NCBI GenBank assembly: GCA_902470265.1
Contig: CABRFW010000018.1
Location: forward strand, 1 to 13,883
Source: an uncultured Collinsella sp.
GTDB lineage: Bacteria > Actinomycetota > Coriobacteriia > Coriobacteriales > Coriobacteriaceae
Direction: 5' to 3'
Length of the DNA stretch: 13,883 nt
The translations under genes were made by a program, and so were the position numbers. Of this stretch, positions 6,606 to 12,738 are shown in pieces (position 1 is the stretch's first letter; the number at the start of each line of letters is the position of its first letter). Below the pieces are notes generated by a model, which was not told the DNA's origin, searched no databases, and saw only the letters and a program-made list of their open reading frames with translations.

Positions 6606-7943
6606 TTAGGGAAGTTCGCGCTTGACAACCTCGACGATGTCGTCGACAACGCGCTGGGTCAGCTCGTGCGTCTCGGCCTCGGCCATCACGCGGACCAGCG
6701 GCTCGGTACCGCTCGGGCGCACCAGAATGCGGCCGCGGCCGTCAAGCTCCTTCTCGGCAGCAGCGACGGCATCCCAGATGGGCTGGCAATCGTCCAGACC
6801 GGCCTTGTTGTCGGAATGCACGTTGACGAGTACCTGCGGGTACTTCTTCATGATGCCGGCAAGATCGGTGAGGGTACGACCGGTGCGCTTGAGCACGGCC
6901 AGCAGCTGCAGAGCCGTCACCAGGCCGTCACCGGTGGTGTTGTGCTCCAGGAAGATGATGTGGCCGGACTGTTCGCCGCCGATGACGGCGCCGTCCGCGA
7001 GCATGCGCTCCAGAACGTAGCGGTCGCCCACGGCAGTCTGGACCATCTCGAAGCCCTGCTCCTTCATAGCGATGGAGAAGCCCAGGTTGCACATGACGGT
7101 CGAGACGATCTCGGAGTTGGCGAGCTTGCCGCGAGCGGCAAGGTCAGAACCGCAGATAGCCAGGATGTAGTCACCATCGATCTCATTGCCCTCGCTGTCC
7201 ACGAACAGTACGCGGTCGGCGTCGCCGTCGTGGGCCAGACCGATGTCAGCATGGGTGCGCAGCACGAGCTCGCGCAGGGGCTCAAGGTGAGTGGAGCCGC
7301 ACTCAACGTTAATGTCCGTGCCGCAATAATCGGTGTTGATAGCGTGCACCGTGGCGCCCAGGCGCTGCAGCGCGGCGGGCGTGGTCTGGCAAGAAGCACC
7401 GTGGCCGCAGTCGACGGCAACAACCAGGCCATCGAGCCTCAGGCCATCGAGCGTATCGATGGCATGATCGACATATGCCTTGCGAGCGTCCTTCATCTTG
7501 ATGATGTGGCCCACGCCGGCACCGGTCGGCAGCGTGTCGGCAGCCATGGCTTCCTCGGACATGACCCAGGCGCTGATCTCTTCCTCGACCGCGTCGGGAA
7601 GCTTCATGCCCTTGCGGCTAAAGAACTTGATGCCGTTGAACTCCGGCGGATTGTGCGAAGCGGAGATGACGATGCCGCCATCGAGCTCGTTTTGAACAGT
7701 GAGCAGCGCCACAGCGGGCGTGGGGATAACGCCGCAGCAATGCGGACGGCCGCCCTCGGCCATAATGCCGGCGGTCAGAGCGCTCTCGAGCATGGTGCCC
7801 GAAAGGCGCGTATCACGGCCGATGCAGATGTCCGGACCAAGAAACTTGGTCGCCGCGCGACCCAGACGAAACGCGAGGTCGCACGAAAGATCGGCGTTGG
7901 CGACGCCACGGACGCCGTCGGTACCGAAGATGTTCTGGGGCAT
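6606..7943 (-). CDS. glmM: Phosphoglucosamine mutase
   Basis: Interconverts glucosamine-6-phosphate and glucosamine-1-phosphate in UDP-GlcNAc synthesis for peptidoglycan. The 445-residue length is typical. Domain landmarks in order are FGTDGVRG (6-13), the active-site phosphoserine Ser96 in ISASHNP, the metal-binding DGDADR (239-244, Asp239, Asp241 and Asp243), the sugar-binding GGEQSGH (322-328) and the phosphate-binding RPSGTEPLVRV (409-419). The ATG at 7943 has AAGGAG seven bases upstream. It lies just downstream of rpsI, an order common in Actinobacteria and Firmicutes, but a strong terminator separates them. Only about 48 bases are left for a promoter, so expression may depend partly on read-through. 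It is followed by the EIIA and nagB genes on the same strand. Confidence 0.97.
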   Translation of the reverse strand: MPQNIFGTDGVRGVANADLSCDLAFRLGRAATKFLGPDICIGRDTRLSGTMLESALTAGIMAEGGRPHCCGVIPTPAVALLTVQNELDGGIVISASHNPPEFNGIKFFSRKGMKLPDAVEEEISAWVMSEEAMAADTLPTGAGVGHIIKMKDARKAYVDHAIDTLDGLRLDGLVVAVDCGHGASCQTTPAALQRLGATVHAINTDYCGTDINVECGSTHLEPLRELVLRTHADIGLAHDGDADRVLFVDSEGNEIDGDYILAICGSDLAARGKLANSEIVSTVMCNLGFSIAMKEQGFEMVQTAVGDRYVLERMLADGAVIGGEQSGHIIFLEHNTTGDGLVTALQLLAVLKRTGRTLTDLAGIMKKYPQVLVNVHSDNKAGLDDCQPIWDAVAAAEKELDGRGRILVRPSGTEPLVRVMAEAETHELTQRVVDDIVEVVKRELP

Positions 7944-7991
7944 AGGATCGCTCCTTCCCTAGCAGGCGATATGCAACCGCCCACCCTAGTC

Positions 7992-8036
7992 GAAAAAGAA
8001 AAGCGGGACCCGCCGAGGAATCGGCAGGCCCCGCTT
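7992..8036 (-). terminator. Intrinsic terminator of the rplM-rpsI operon
   Basis: On the minus strand a 16-bp stem (8036-8021 with 8016-8001, two G-U pairs) is closed by a TTCC tetraloop and followed by TTCTTTTTC. It lies 31 bases after the rpsI stop and ends 49 bases before the glmM ATG. Confidence 0.95.
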
Positions 8037-8066
8037 GTACATTGTATCTCGAAAGGAGATAAAACC

Positions 8067-8462
<396 letters not shown>

Positions 8463-8464
8463 CT

Positions 8465-8908
8465 TTAAGCCTCCAGCTCAATCTTCGTGGGGTTCTGGGC
8501 AGCATGCGGATGCTCGGCACCAGCGTAGACCTTAAGCTTGGTCATCTGGGCACGGCCGAGGGTGGTCTTGGGCAGCATACCGCGAACGGCGCGCTCGATG
8601 ACCTTCTCCGGGTGCTTCTCCATAGCCTGGCGGAAGCTCTCAGCCTTGAGGCCGCCGTTGTAGCCGCTGTGGCGATAATAGGTCTTCGTGTCGGCCTTGT
8701 TACCGGTAAGCTGGACCTTATCGGCGTTGATGACGACAACGAAGTCGCCGCAGTCGCTGTTGGGCGTGAACTGGGGCTTGTTCTTACCGCGCAGGATCAT
8801 TGCGATCTGGGTGGCAAGACGGCCCAGGACAGCACCATCGGCGTCGACGAGAACCCAGTTGCGCTGGACCTCGCCCTGCTTGGCGTAGTGAGTCGATTTC
8901 GAAATCAC
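8465..8908 (-). CDS. rplM: 50S ribosomal protein L13 (uL13)
   Basis: Early-assembling large-subunit protein of 147 residues (142 in E. coli). The family regions WVLVDADGAVLGRLA (18-32) and the block from about 107 to 130 (VRGMLPKTTLGR, then KVYAGAEHPH) are intact. The start is GTG at 8908. An in-frame TAA lies directly before it and no ATG is available, while GGAGGAG sits five bases upstream (8914-8920). A five-codon frame (ATG at 8922, TGA at 8907-8905) spans the ribosome site and overlaps the GTG as GTGA, probably by chance. It is the first gene of the rplM-rpsI operon, with a good promoter and a hairpin leader upstream that could serve autoregulation, as known for L13 in other bacteria. 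Confidence 0.97.
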   Translation of the reverse strand: MISKSTHYAKQGEVQRNWVLVDADGAVLGRLATQIAMILRGKNKPQFTPNSDCGDFVVVINADKVQLTGNKADTKTYYRHSGYNGGLKAESFRQAMEKHPEKVIERAVRGMLPKTTLGRAQMTKLKVYAGAEHPHAAQNPTKIELEA

Positions 8909-8936
8909 TTAGACTCCTCCATGTACAGTACGTGTT

Positions 8937-8968
8937 GTTACAGAGATTCACGGGGCTCTGCAAGTAAC
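8937..8968 (-). promoter_or_regulatory. Hairpin at the 5' end of the rplM leader RNA
   Basis: On the minus strand GTTA and CAGAG pair with TAAC and CTCTG around a 10-base loop, with a 4-base bulge (CTTG). The hairpin begins at the predicted transcription start (about 8968), leaving about 28 bases to the start codon. L13 leader elements that control this operon are known in Firmicutes. Whether this one is related needs a covariance search; a simple stabilising hairpin is the alternative. Confidence 0.45.
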
Positions 8969-8974
8969 CCGTTC

Positions 8975-9002
8975 ATATTACCCCGCTCGCCGTACGAGTC
9001 AA
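8975..9002 (-). promoter_or_regulatory. Promoter of rplM-rpsI
   Basis: Minus strand: TTGACT (9002-8997), 16-base spacer, TAATAT (8980-8975). Both boxes are close to the housekeeping sigma consensus. The transcript would start near 8968, about 60 bases before the GTG of rplM. Confidence 0.75.
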
Positions 9003-9102
9003 CAGGTATTTTGGCTCCGACCAGAGTTTCTGCACATGTCATCCACGAGCCATAATTTTTCCAGCTCTTTAGCTGTTGTCATTTTTTGAGGGTTCGCCGT
9101 CG

Positions 9103-9981
9103 TTAGCGCTCAACGAACTCTTGGATTTCCGCGAGCAGGCGCTTTGCCTCCTGACGGCCCTGGATATATAGGTCCAAAAGCTTTGCCGGATCGTGCTCGA
9201 CATGGCCGACCTCGACCGGCTTTTGCGGAGCGACGACCAACGCACGGCCCTCGCGCTCATACTTCCACAGGTGCATGCGCTGGATGTTGTAACGGTCGTG
9301 GCGCGTCTCGATAGCCTCGAGCAGGTAGGGGTAGTCGGCATAACGCGCACGCGCGGCCGGCAAAAACTCGTAGGGTTTTTTCTCGTACGAGCGGTCCTGC
9401 GTGACGATGACGACCGCACGGTCGAAGCCCGCCTCCTCGAGCACATGCTCGATGGGGACCGAATCGGCCACGCCGCCGTCGACATATTTGTGCCCGTCAA
9501 TCTCGACCGGCGGCGTCACCAGTGGCAACGAGGTCGATGCGCGCACGGCGTCGAGATCGAGCACGGCGCTTTTGACCGGGAGGTACGTGGCGGTTCCAAA
9601 GAGCATGTCCGTCGCGACGGCGTACATCTCGATGGGGCTCGCGTCGAACGTCTCGTTGTCAAAGGGATCCAGGCGGTCCTGGACATCGTTGAAAATAAAG
9701 TCGTAACCCACAATAGAGCCCGTGGACGCAAACGATGCGGCGCCCATGAAGCGGCTGTCGTTGCAGAAAGCCAGGTTGATGCGGTTGGCACGGCCGATCT
9801 GGTGCGACTTATAGTTCACGCCGTTGAGGGCGCCGGCCGAGACGCCGTACACCGCCGGGATTTCGACACCAGCCTCCATGAGGACGTCGAGCACGCCCGC
9901 GGTAAACTGCCCGCGAAAACTGCCACCCTCCAAGACGAGCGCGACCTTGCCGGCGTTCTTTGCCTTATCTTCTGCAGTCAT
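9103..9981 (-). CDS. Patatin-like phospholipase (YjjU-type)
   Basis: Serine hydrolase of the patatin family, 292 residues, predicted to cleave acyl esters of lipids with a Ser-Asp dyad. The oxyanion-hole motif is EGGSFRG (18-24), the nucleophile elbow GVSAG has Ser48, and the catalytic Asp168 lies in the DGG of YVDGGVADSVP. All three are intact, so the enzyme should be active. The oxyanion loop reads GGSFRG rather than GGGxRG. No signal peptide or membrane segment is visible, so a cytoplasmic or membrane-associated role is likely. The ATG at 9981 has a perfect AGGAGG five bases upstream. The gene stands alone: rplM begins downstream behind its own promoter, and the hairpin repeat array lies immediately upstream. 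The substrate is unknown. Confidence 0.92.
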   Translation of the reverse strand: MTAEDKAKNAGKVALVLEGGSFRGQFTAGVLDVLMEAGVEIPAVYGVSAGALNGVNYKSHQIGRANRINLAFCNDSRFMGAASFASTGSIVGYDFIFNDVQDRLDPFDNETFDASPIEMYAVATDMLFGTATYLPVKSAVLDLDAVRASTSLPLVTPPVEIDGHKYVDGGVADSVPIEHVLEEAGFDRAVVIVTQDRSYEKKPYEFLPAARARYADYPYLLEAIETRHDRYNIQRMHLWKYEREGRALVVAPQKPVEVGHVEHDPAKLLDLYIQGRQEAKRLLAEIQEFVER

Positions 9982-10066
9982 GTTGACCTCCTGCGATTGC
10001 GTTTTGGCTTTCTTCTACCCAGTTTTAGGATGGCGAGAGCGCGGGTTTTTCGAGGAGGTAGGTGAA

Positions 10067-10391
10067 GCGGAAAGTGTGTCCCAGTTTGAGGCGAGATTCC
10101 GGGACGTGCTTTCCGCTTGGACCGCCGCTGGGAAAGCGCATCCCGTTCTGAGCGCGGATTCCGGGATGAACTTTCCGCTAGCCATTCATTTGGAAACTGC
10201 ATCCCATTCCGAACGAGGATTCCGGGATGTACTTTCCGCTTGAGCTGCCATTGGGAAAGTATGTCCCACTCTACGGCTCGATTCCGGGTCGCAGTTTCCG
10301 CTTGAGGCGCCATCCGGATACTACGTCCCAGTCTGAGCGCGGATTCCGGGATGGACTTTCCGCCTGGGCCGCCATTGGGAAAGCGTGTCCC
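10067..10391. repeat. Tandem array of 5.5 hairpin-forming repeats, period 61-62 bases
   Basis: Each unit has a left arm GGAAAGnnnRTCCC, an 18-base loop ending in GATTCC, a right arm GGGAYnnnCTTTCC and a 15-16 base linker close to GCTTGRNCNGCCATTG. Left arms start at 10069, 10131, 10192, 10254, 10316 and 10378; the sixth unit stops after its left arm. The loop is exactly 18 bases in all five full units. In unit 1 the arms can form a 16-bp stem (10067-10082 with 10101-10116) with three G-U pairs. Units 1 and 2 differ at one paired position by G-C versus A-T, which keeps pairing. Units 3-5 pair less well. Units are diverged, so this is not a CRISPR array. It lies 86 bases upstream of the patatin gene. 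Confidence 0.85.
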
Positions 10392-10418
10392 GGCCTGCGT
10401 TGACGCGGCGTTTTCTTT

Positions 10419-10459
10419 ACGCTCGCGTCCTGCGCAGAGTTCGATTCTCCGCGGTACGG
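10419..10459 (+). repeat. Direct repeat copy A carrying an inverted tmRNA T-arm
   Basis: A 41-base segment that matches copy B (10614-10654) at 37 positions. It contains GAGTTCGATTCTCCGCG (10438-10454), identical to the T-arm region of the tmRNA encoded on the opposite strand at 10730-10714. No tRNA or tmRNA can be folded around it, so it is a fragment rather than a gene. Confidence 0.75.
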
Positions 10460-10613
10460 GAGGGGATCCGTTGATGCGGCGCATGGCCGGCTGAGATTCG
10501 ATAAACATCGCATCCATATTGAGCTGATAGTTTGCGCGGAGAATCCGCGTATTTGCTTCGCAAATCCGCACCGGCTTCGGCCGCCTGCCGGCGTCCTCAC
10601 CCGCGGGCTAAAA

Positions 10614-10654
10614 ACGCTCACGCCCTGCACAGAGTTCGATTCTCCGCGGTGCGG
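10614..10654 (+). repeat. Direct repeat copy B carrying an inverted tmRNA T-arm
   Basis: Second copy of the 41-base repeat, 195 bases from copy A. The T-arm piece is at 10633-10649. It ends only 13 bases before the stem of the ssrA terminator. The ssrA T-arm is on the minus strand, so the copies are inverted with respect to it; a simple phage-type attachment duplication would be in the same orientation. Confidence 0.75.
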
Positions 10655-10661
10655 ACTAGAA

Positions 10662-10697
10662 ATAAAAAGGCAGGTAGATACGAATATCTACCTGCCT
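10662..10697 (-). terminator. Intrinsic terminator of ssrA
   Basis: On the minus strand a perfect 13-bp stem (10697-10685 with 10680-10668) is closed by a TTCG tetraloop and followed by TTTTATTT. It begins 8 bases after the tmRNA CCA end. Confidence 0.97.
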
Positions 10698-10705
10698 GTT
10701 ACTTC

Positions 10706-11069
10706 TGGTGGAGGCGCGGAGAATCGAACTCCGGTCCGCGAAAGCCCCCTGATTGGCATCTCCAAGCTCATTCGCTGGTTTAGTCTCGGATGCTTTGCGC
10801 GCAGCGACACGCTCGCGGCGTCCTAACCGGTTCGGTCTTAGCCTGCACCATACCGATTACGTGCGCAGGAGCATTCCCCTAACATGACGTCGCGCCGGTG
10901 TCGGGGAAATCACCGGGTTGACGCGCCGCTATAAATTAAGCAGCGAGAGCCATAGGCTCAAAAGAAGAGTTGTTGTCAATTCAATTTGACGGTACCCCTG
11001 TTTAACGAGGCGAGGAGACCTCGGCTTGCTTCCTCTCTCAGAGCTATCGTGTCGAAACCAGTCGCCCCC
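10706..11069 (-). ncRNA. ssrA: Transfer-messenger RNA (tmRNA)
   Basis: Complete tmRNA of 364 bases that rescues stalled ribosomes and tags the unfinished protein for degradation. The 5' end GGGGGCGACTGGTTTCGAC (minus strand from 11069) is the family signature. The 3' end carries a T-arm (GGAGTTCGATTCTCC) and an encoded CCA (10708-10706). GGGGGCG pairs with CGCCTCC over 7 bp and includes the G3-U70 pair recognised by alanyl-tRNA synthetase. The tag reading frame lies at 10977-10936 and encodes DNNSSFEPMALAA followed by TAA, with GAC as the probable resume codon; an in-frame TGA lies two codons earlier. The ALAA end is the standard protease signal. This is a one-piece tmRNA with no sign of permutation. 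A terminator follows directly. Confidence 0.97.
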
Positions 11070-11165
11070 GAATGTCGGGAAAGTCTGGATGGCATTGGGC
11101 GCGAGCACCCAACACCCGTCGACTTTTCAAGGAACATACGGGGCGAGCCCCGCTTGTGATGAGTT

Positions 11166-11171
11166 ATCTTA
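11166..11171 (-). promoter_or_regulatory. Candidate extended -10 element for ssrA
   Basis: Minus strand TAAGAT (11171-11166) is preceded by TGG, which fits an extended -10. No good -35 box is visible. Transcription would start near 11159 and leave a leader of about 90 bases to be removed, normally by RNase P. I found no closer promoter. Confidence 0.4.
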
Positions 11172-11244
11172 CCACGTTCTGAAAGCAGGCAGCTGTTCTA
11201 TGCACGAGCTGTGAAGACCCCAATGTGCGCCGCACTTCGCACTT

Positions 11245-11272
11245 TTGCTACCGATTGCGTCACGTATATTTT
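11245..11272 (+). promoter_or_regulatory. Weak candidate promoter of the 144-residue protein gene
   Basis: TTGCTA (11245-11250), 16 bases, TATTTT (11267-11272). Each box matches consensus at four of six positions. TATATT at 11265-11270 overlaps as an alternative -10. It lies 35 bases before the ATG at 11307. Confidence 0.3.
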
Positions 11273-11306
11273 CGCCAAGCAAAATTGACCCGCCGAAAGG
11301 ACCGTT

Positions 11307-11741
11307 ATGGATACCAAGCAGCAACTCGTCAATGCCCTCGCAGGCCTGGGCTCAACCATTACCGAAGCTATGGATGTCATCGAAGGCTTTGTCCCCTGCG
11401 GACATCCCGCCCTCACGGTATCGAACGCACTCGTCGCGCTGGACGCTGACGATGATGCAGCTCTCGCCCAGCAGCTTGAGACCGTCGAGGGCTTTATCGA
11501 CCACGTGAGTGAGAACCGCGGCGTGACCGCCTACCACGGCGTCGAGGTCGAGCTCGCGGGTCCCAAAGCCGATCTGCTCGCAGCAATCCGCGAGGTAGGC
11601 GCCCTTATGCAGACCGCAGGCGTCAAAAACACCCAGGTCAACGAGTGGGTCTACCGCAGCCTGACAGCACTCGACAGCTCCGACGAAAAGGCAGCCGAGC
11701 AGCTCGCAGAAAGTCCCGCCATTAAGGCCGAGCTTTTGTAA
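11307..11741 (+). CDS. Unrecognised small helical protein with an internal duplication
   Basis: I do not recognise this 144-residue protein. It is acidic, has no signal peptide or membrane segment, and is predicted mostly helical. The two halves look related: VSNALVALDADDDAALAQQL (38-57) resembles VYRSLTALDSSDEKAAEQLA (115-134), and each is preceded by a similar helix (KQQLVNALAGLGSTI at 4-18 and KADLLAAIREVGALM at 87-101). One cysteine, Cys31, lies in a PCGHP turn between the paired helices of the first half and has no counterpart in the second. GAAAGGA lies five bases before the ATG. Codon use matches the neighbours, and the strong ribosome site supports a real gene. It is a single-gene unit between ssrA and a convergent toxin gene, so context gives no function. 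Confidence 0.8.
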   Translation: MDTKQQLVNALAGLGSTITEAMDVIEGFVPCGHPALTVSNALVALDADDDAALAQQLETVEGFIDHVSENRGVTAYHGVEVELAGPKADLLAAIREVGALMQTAGVKNTQVNEWVYRSLTALDSSDEKAAEQLAESPAIKAELL

Positions 11742-11750
11742 ATAGCAGAC

Positions 11751-11787
11751 GCGGGCCCCTTGGCGCATCGTCGTCCAAGAGGCCCGC
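11751..11787. other. Stem-loop between convergent genes
   Basis: Arms 11751-11763 and 11775-11787 form a 13-bp stem with one C-A mismatch and an 11-base loop. It lies 10 bases after the 144-residue gene and 13 bases after the end of the convergent toxin gene. Neither strand has a U-run after it, so it is at best an atypical bidirectional terminator or a 3'-end-protecting hairpin. Confidence 0.5.
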
Positions 11788-11799
11788 AAACAGTTCGCG

Positions 11800-12315
11800 T
11801 CAACCGATAGCCGCGCCGCCACGTTCGGTCAAAGCCAGAATTGGCATCATTTGGCGCGGGGTCTTTGCTGCAAGATCGGCATGTTCGAGCAGCTTACGAT
11901 CGTTGGTCACCAAGTAATCGACCTGCGCGCGCTTGCACGCGGCGAGCACCAAGTTGTCCTCGTAATCGCGATGGAGCGCTAAGTATTTGTCGGCCAGCCA
12001 AAGGTCCGACGCATCTGCGCCCACGGCCGTGGCGTTTTCGGTCATGTTCCGAACAAACGCCAACGCCGCATCGCCAATTGCACGGGCAGATGCCTCGTCG
12101 AGCGCTCCCCCGCTGGCAAGAACGCTGCGCTTCAGTTCGTGTTGGACAACGTACAGCACGTCCTTGGCGATATGCACCGGAAAGAACAGCAATGCCCCCG
12201 CCTCCGTCGCCTGCCCAATAAACGCGCGTGCGGCAAGCGACTCGGCATGGTCAACGCAAAACGAATCGACCCATACGTTGGCGTCCACCATGATCTTGAG
12301 AGGAGCCCCGCTCAC
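11800..12315 (-). CDS. PIN-domain toxin (ribonuclease) of a toxin-antitoxin pair
   Basis: Predicted PIN ribonuclease of 171 residues. Acidic metal ligands expected in this fold are visible: Asp11 in MVDANVWVDSF, Asp120 in DYEDNLVLAACKRA and Asp139 in YLVTNDRKLL. PIN toxins cut RNA, often tRNA or rRNA sites; the target here is unknown. The start chosen is GTG at 12315, which overlaps the antitoxin stop as GTGA, with AAGGGGA in the antitoxin end as ribosome site. An ATG at 12291 would shorten it by eight residues but has a poor ribosome site. The frame remains open upstream, but that part is antitoxin sequence in another frame. It is translationally coupled to the antitoxin and shares its autoregulated promoter. 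Confidence 0.85.
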   Translation of the reverse strand: MSGAPLKIMVDANVWVDSFCVDHAESLAARAFIGQATEAGALLFFPVHIAKDVLYVVQHELKRSVLASGGALDEASARAIGDAALAFVRNMTENATAVGADASDLWLADKYLALHRDYEDNLVLAACKRAQVDYLVTNDRKLLEHADLAAKTPRQMMPILALTERGGAAIG

Positions 12316-12665
12316 AGGATCATCCCCTTTTGGCGATAGCGCTCGTCCATGGCTTCGGAATAGATTGTGTCCCAATCGCGATCGTCGGATACAGGCGACG
12401 CAGCGATGCCCATATCTGCATAAAGCCGATCTGCCGCTGCCCACGACGCGGCGAACGGAGTATCGGGCGCGACGGCCTGCTGCCGGTCGTCGACGGCCGC
12501 AAGCACTTCCTCGCACTGCCCGCCACCCTGCGCGACCTTGGCCACCACCTTTTTGATGAGCTCGGGCAGCGACCCGCCCGAAAGCCGCAGCGCCTCCTCG
12601 GCACGGTTCTTGACCTGGCGATCCACGCGAACGTTCACCTGCGCCATGCCGCTAACAGCACCCAT
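12312..12665 (-). CDS. RelB/DinJ-like antitoxin
   Basis: A 117-residue protein whose N-terminal part resembles the ribbon-helix-helix DNA-binding domain of RelB/DinJ antitoxins: strand MAQVNVRVDRQVKNRAEEAL (7-26), a turn at LSGGSLPELI (27-36), then a helix. The C-terminal part (about 60-117), rich in Asp, Trp and Tyr, would bind and block the PIN toxin. The start chosen is ATG at 12665 with GGGAG ten bases upstream. ATG at 12647 fits the usual family N-terminus better but has no ribosome site. The stop overlaps the toxin GTG. The promoter and a palindromic operator lie immediately upstream, as expected for autorepression. RelB-type antitoxins are usually paired with RelE/YafQ toxins, so pairing with PIN is less common. 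Confidence 0.8.
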   Translation of the reverse strand: MGAVSGMAQVNVRVDRQVKNRAEEALRLSGGSLPELIKKVVAKVAQGGGQCEEVLAAVDDRQQAVAPDTPFAASWAAADRLYADMGIAASPVSDDRDWDTIYSEAMDERYRQKGMIL

Positions 12666-12684
12666 GTCGATCCCGCTCCCTTCA

Positions 12685-12705
12685 ATTGCTAGCCCTGCTA
12701 GCAAT
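12685..12705. promoter_or_regulatory. Palindromic operator of the toxin-antitoxin operon
   Basis: ATTGCTAGC and GCTAGCAAT are perfect 9-base arms with a 3-base spacer. The palindrome abuts the -10 box (12706-12711). A third half-site, CTAGCAA at 12720-12726, lies in the promoter spacer in the same orientation as the right half, 22 bases (about two helical turns) away. Binding of a ribbon-helix-helix antitoxin here would block transcription. Confidence 0.75.
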
Positions 12706-12734
12706 ACTATATAGAGATACTAGCAAATATTCAA
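12706..12734 (-). promoter_or_regulatory. Promoter of the toxin-antitoxin operon
   Basis: Minus strand: TTGAAT (12734-12729), 17-base spacer, TATAGT (12711-12706). The -10 matches five of six consensus positions and the -35 four of six. The transcription start would fall inside the palindromic operator, about 34 bases before the antitoxin ATG at 12665. Confidence 0.7.
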
Positions 12735-12738
12735 ACGC

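Larger units (their letters stand above)
10392..10661. other. Gene-free spacer with tmRNA T-arm copies and small hairpins
   Basis: No credible gene is present. It holds the two 41-base direct repeats listed separately, plus two small perfect hairpins side by side: CGCGGA/TCCGCG with a 3-base loop (10535-10549) and ATTTGC/GCAAAT with a 3-base loop (10551-10565). GCGCGGAGAATC at 10534-10545 also matches 12 bases of the plus-strand sequence of the ssrA 3' end (10714-10725). Long minus-strand frames crossing it are interrupted by repeat structure and look spurious. Confidence 0.6.

Noticed and set aside
10067..10391. CRISPR array
   Set aside because: Repeats are diverged, and the segments between the arms are conserved rather than unique. 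No cas genes are present.
9978..10571. A 197-codon minus-strand frame through the hairpin repeat array
   Set aside because: The repeat period is not a multiple of three, so the units are read in different frames. The protein is rich in Arg with no domain, and it runs through T-arm fragments.
10532..10783. Plus-strand frame containing RGESNSGP
   Set aside because: This peptide is the usual false translation of the reverse complement of a tRNA or tmRNA T-arm; the frame covers the ssrA 3' end and terminator.
10400..11070. Integrated element at the ssrA 3' end
   Set aside because: There is no integrase or phage gene, and the T-arm copies are inverted relative to ssrA, so they do not form a normal attL/attR pair.
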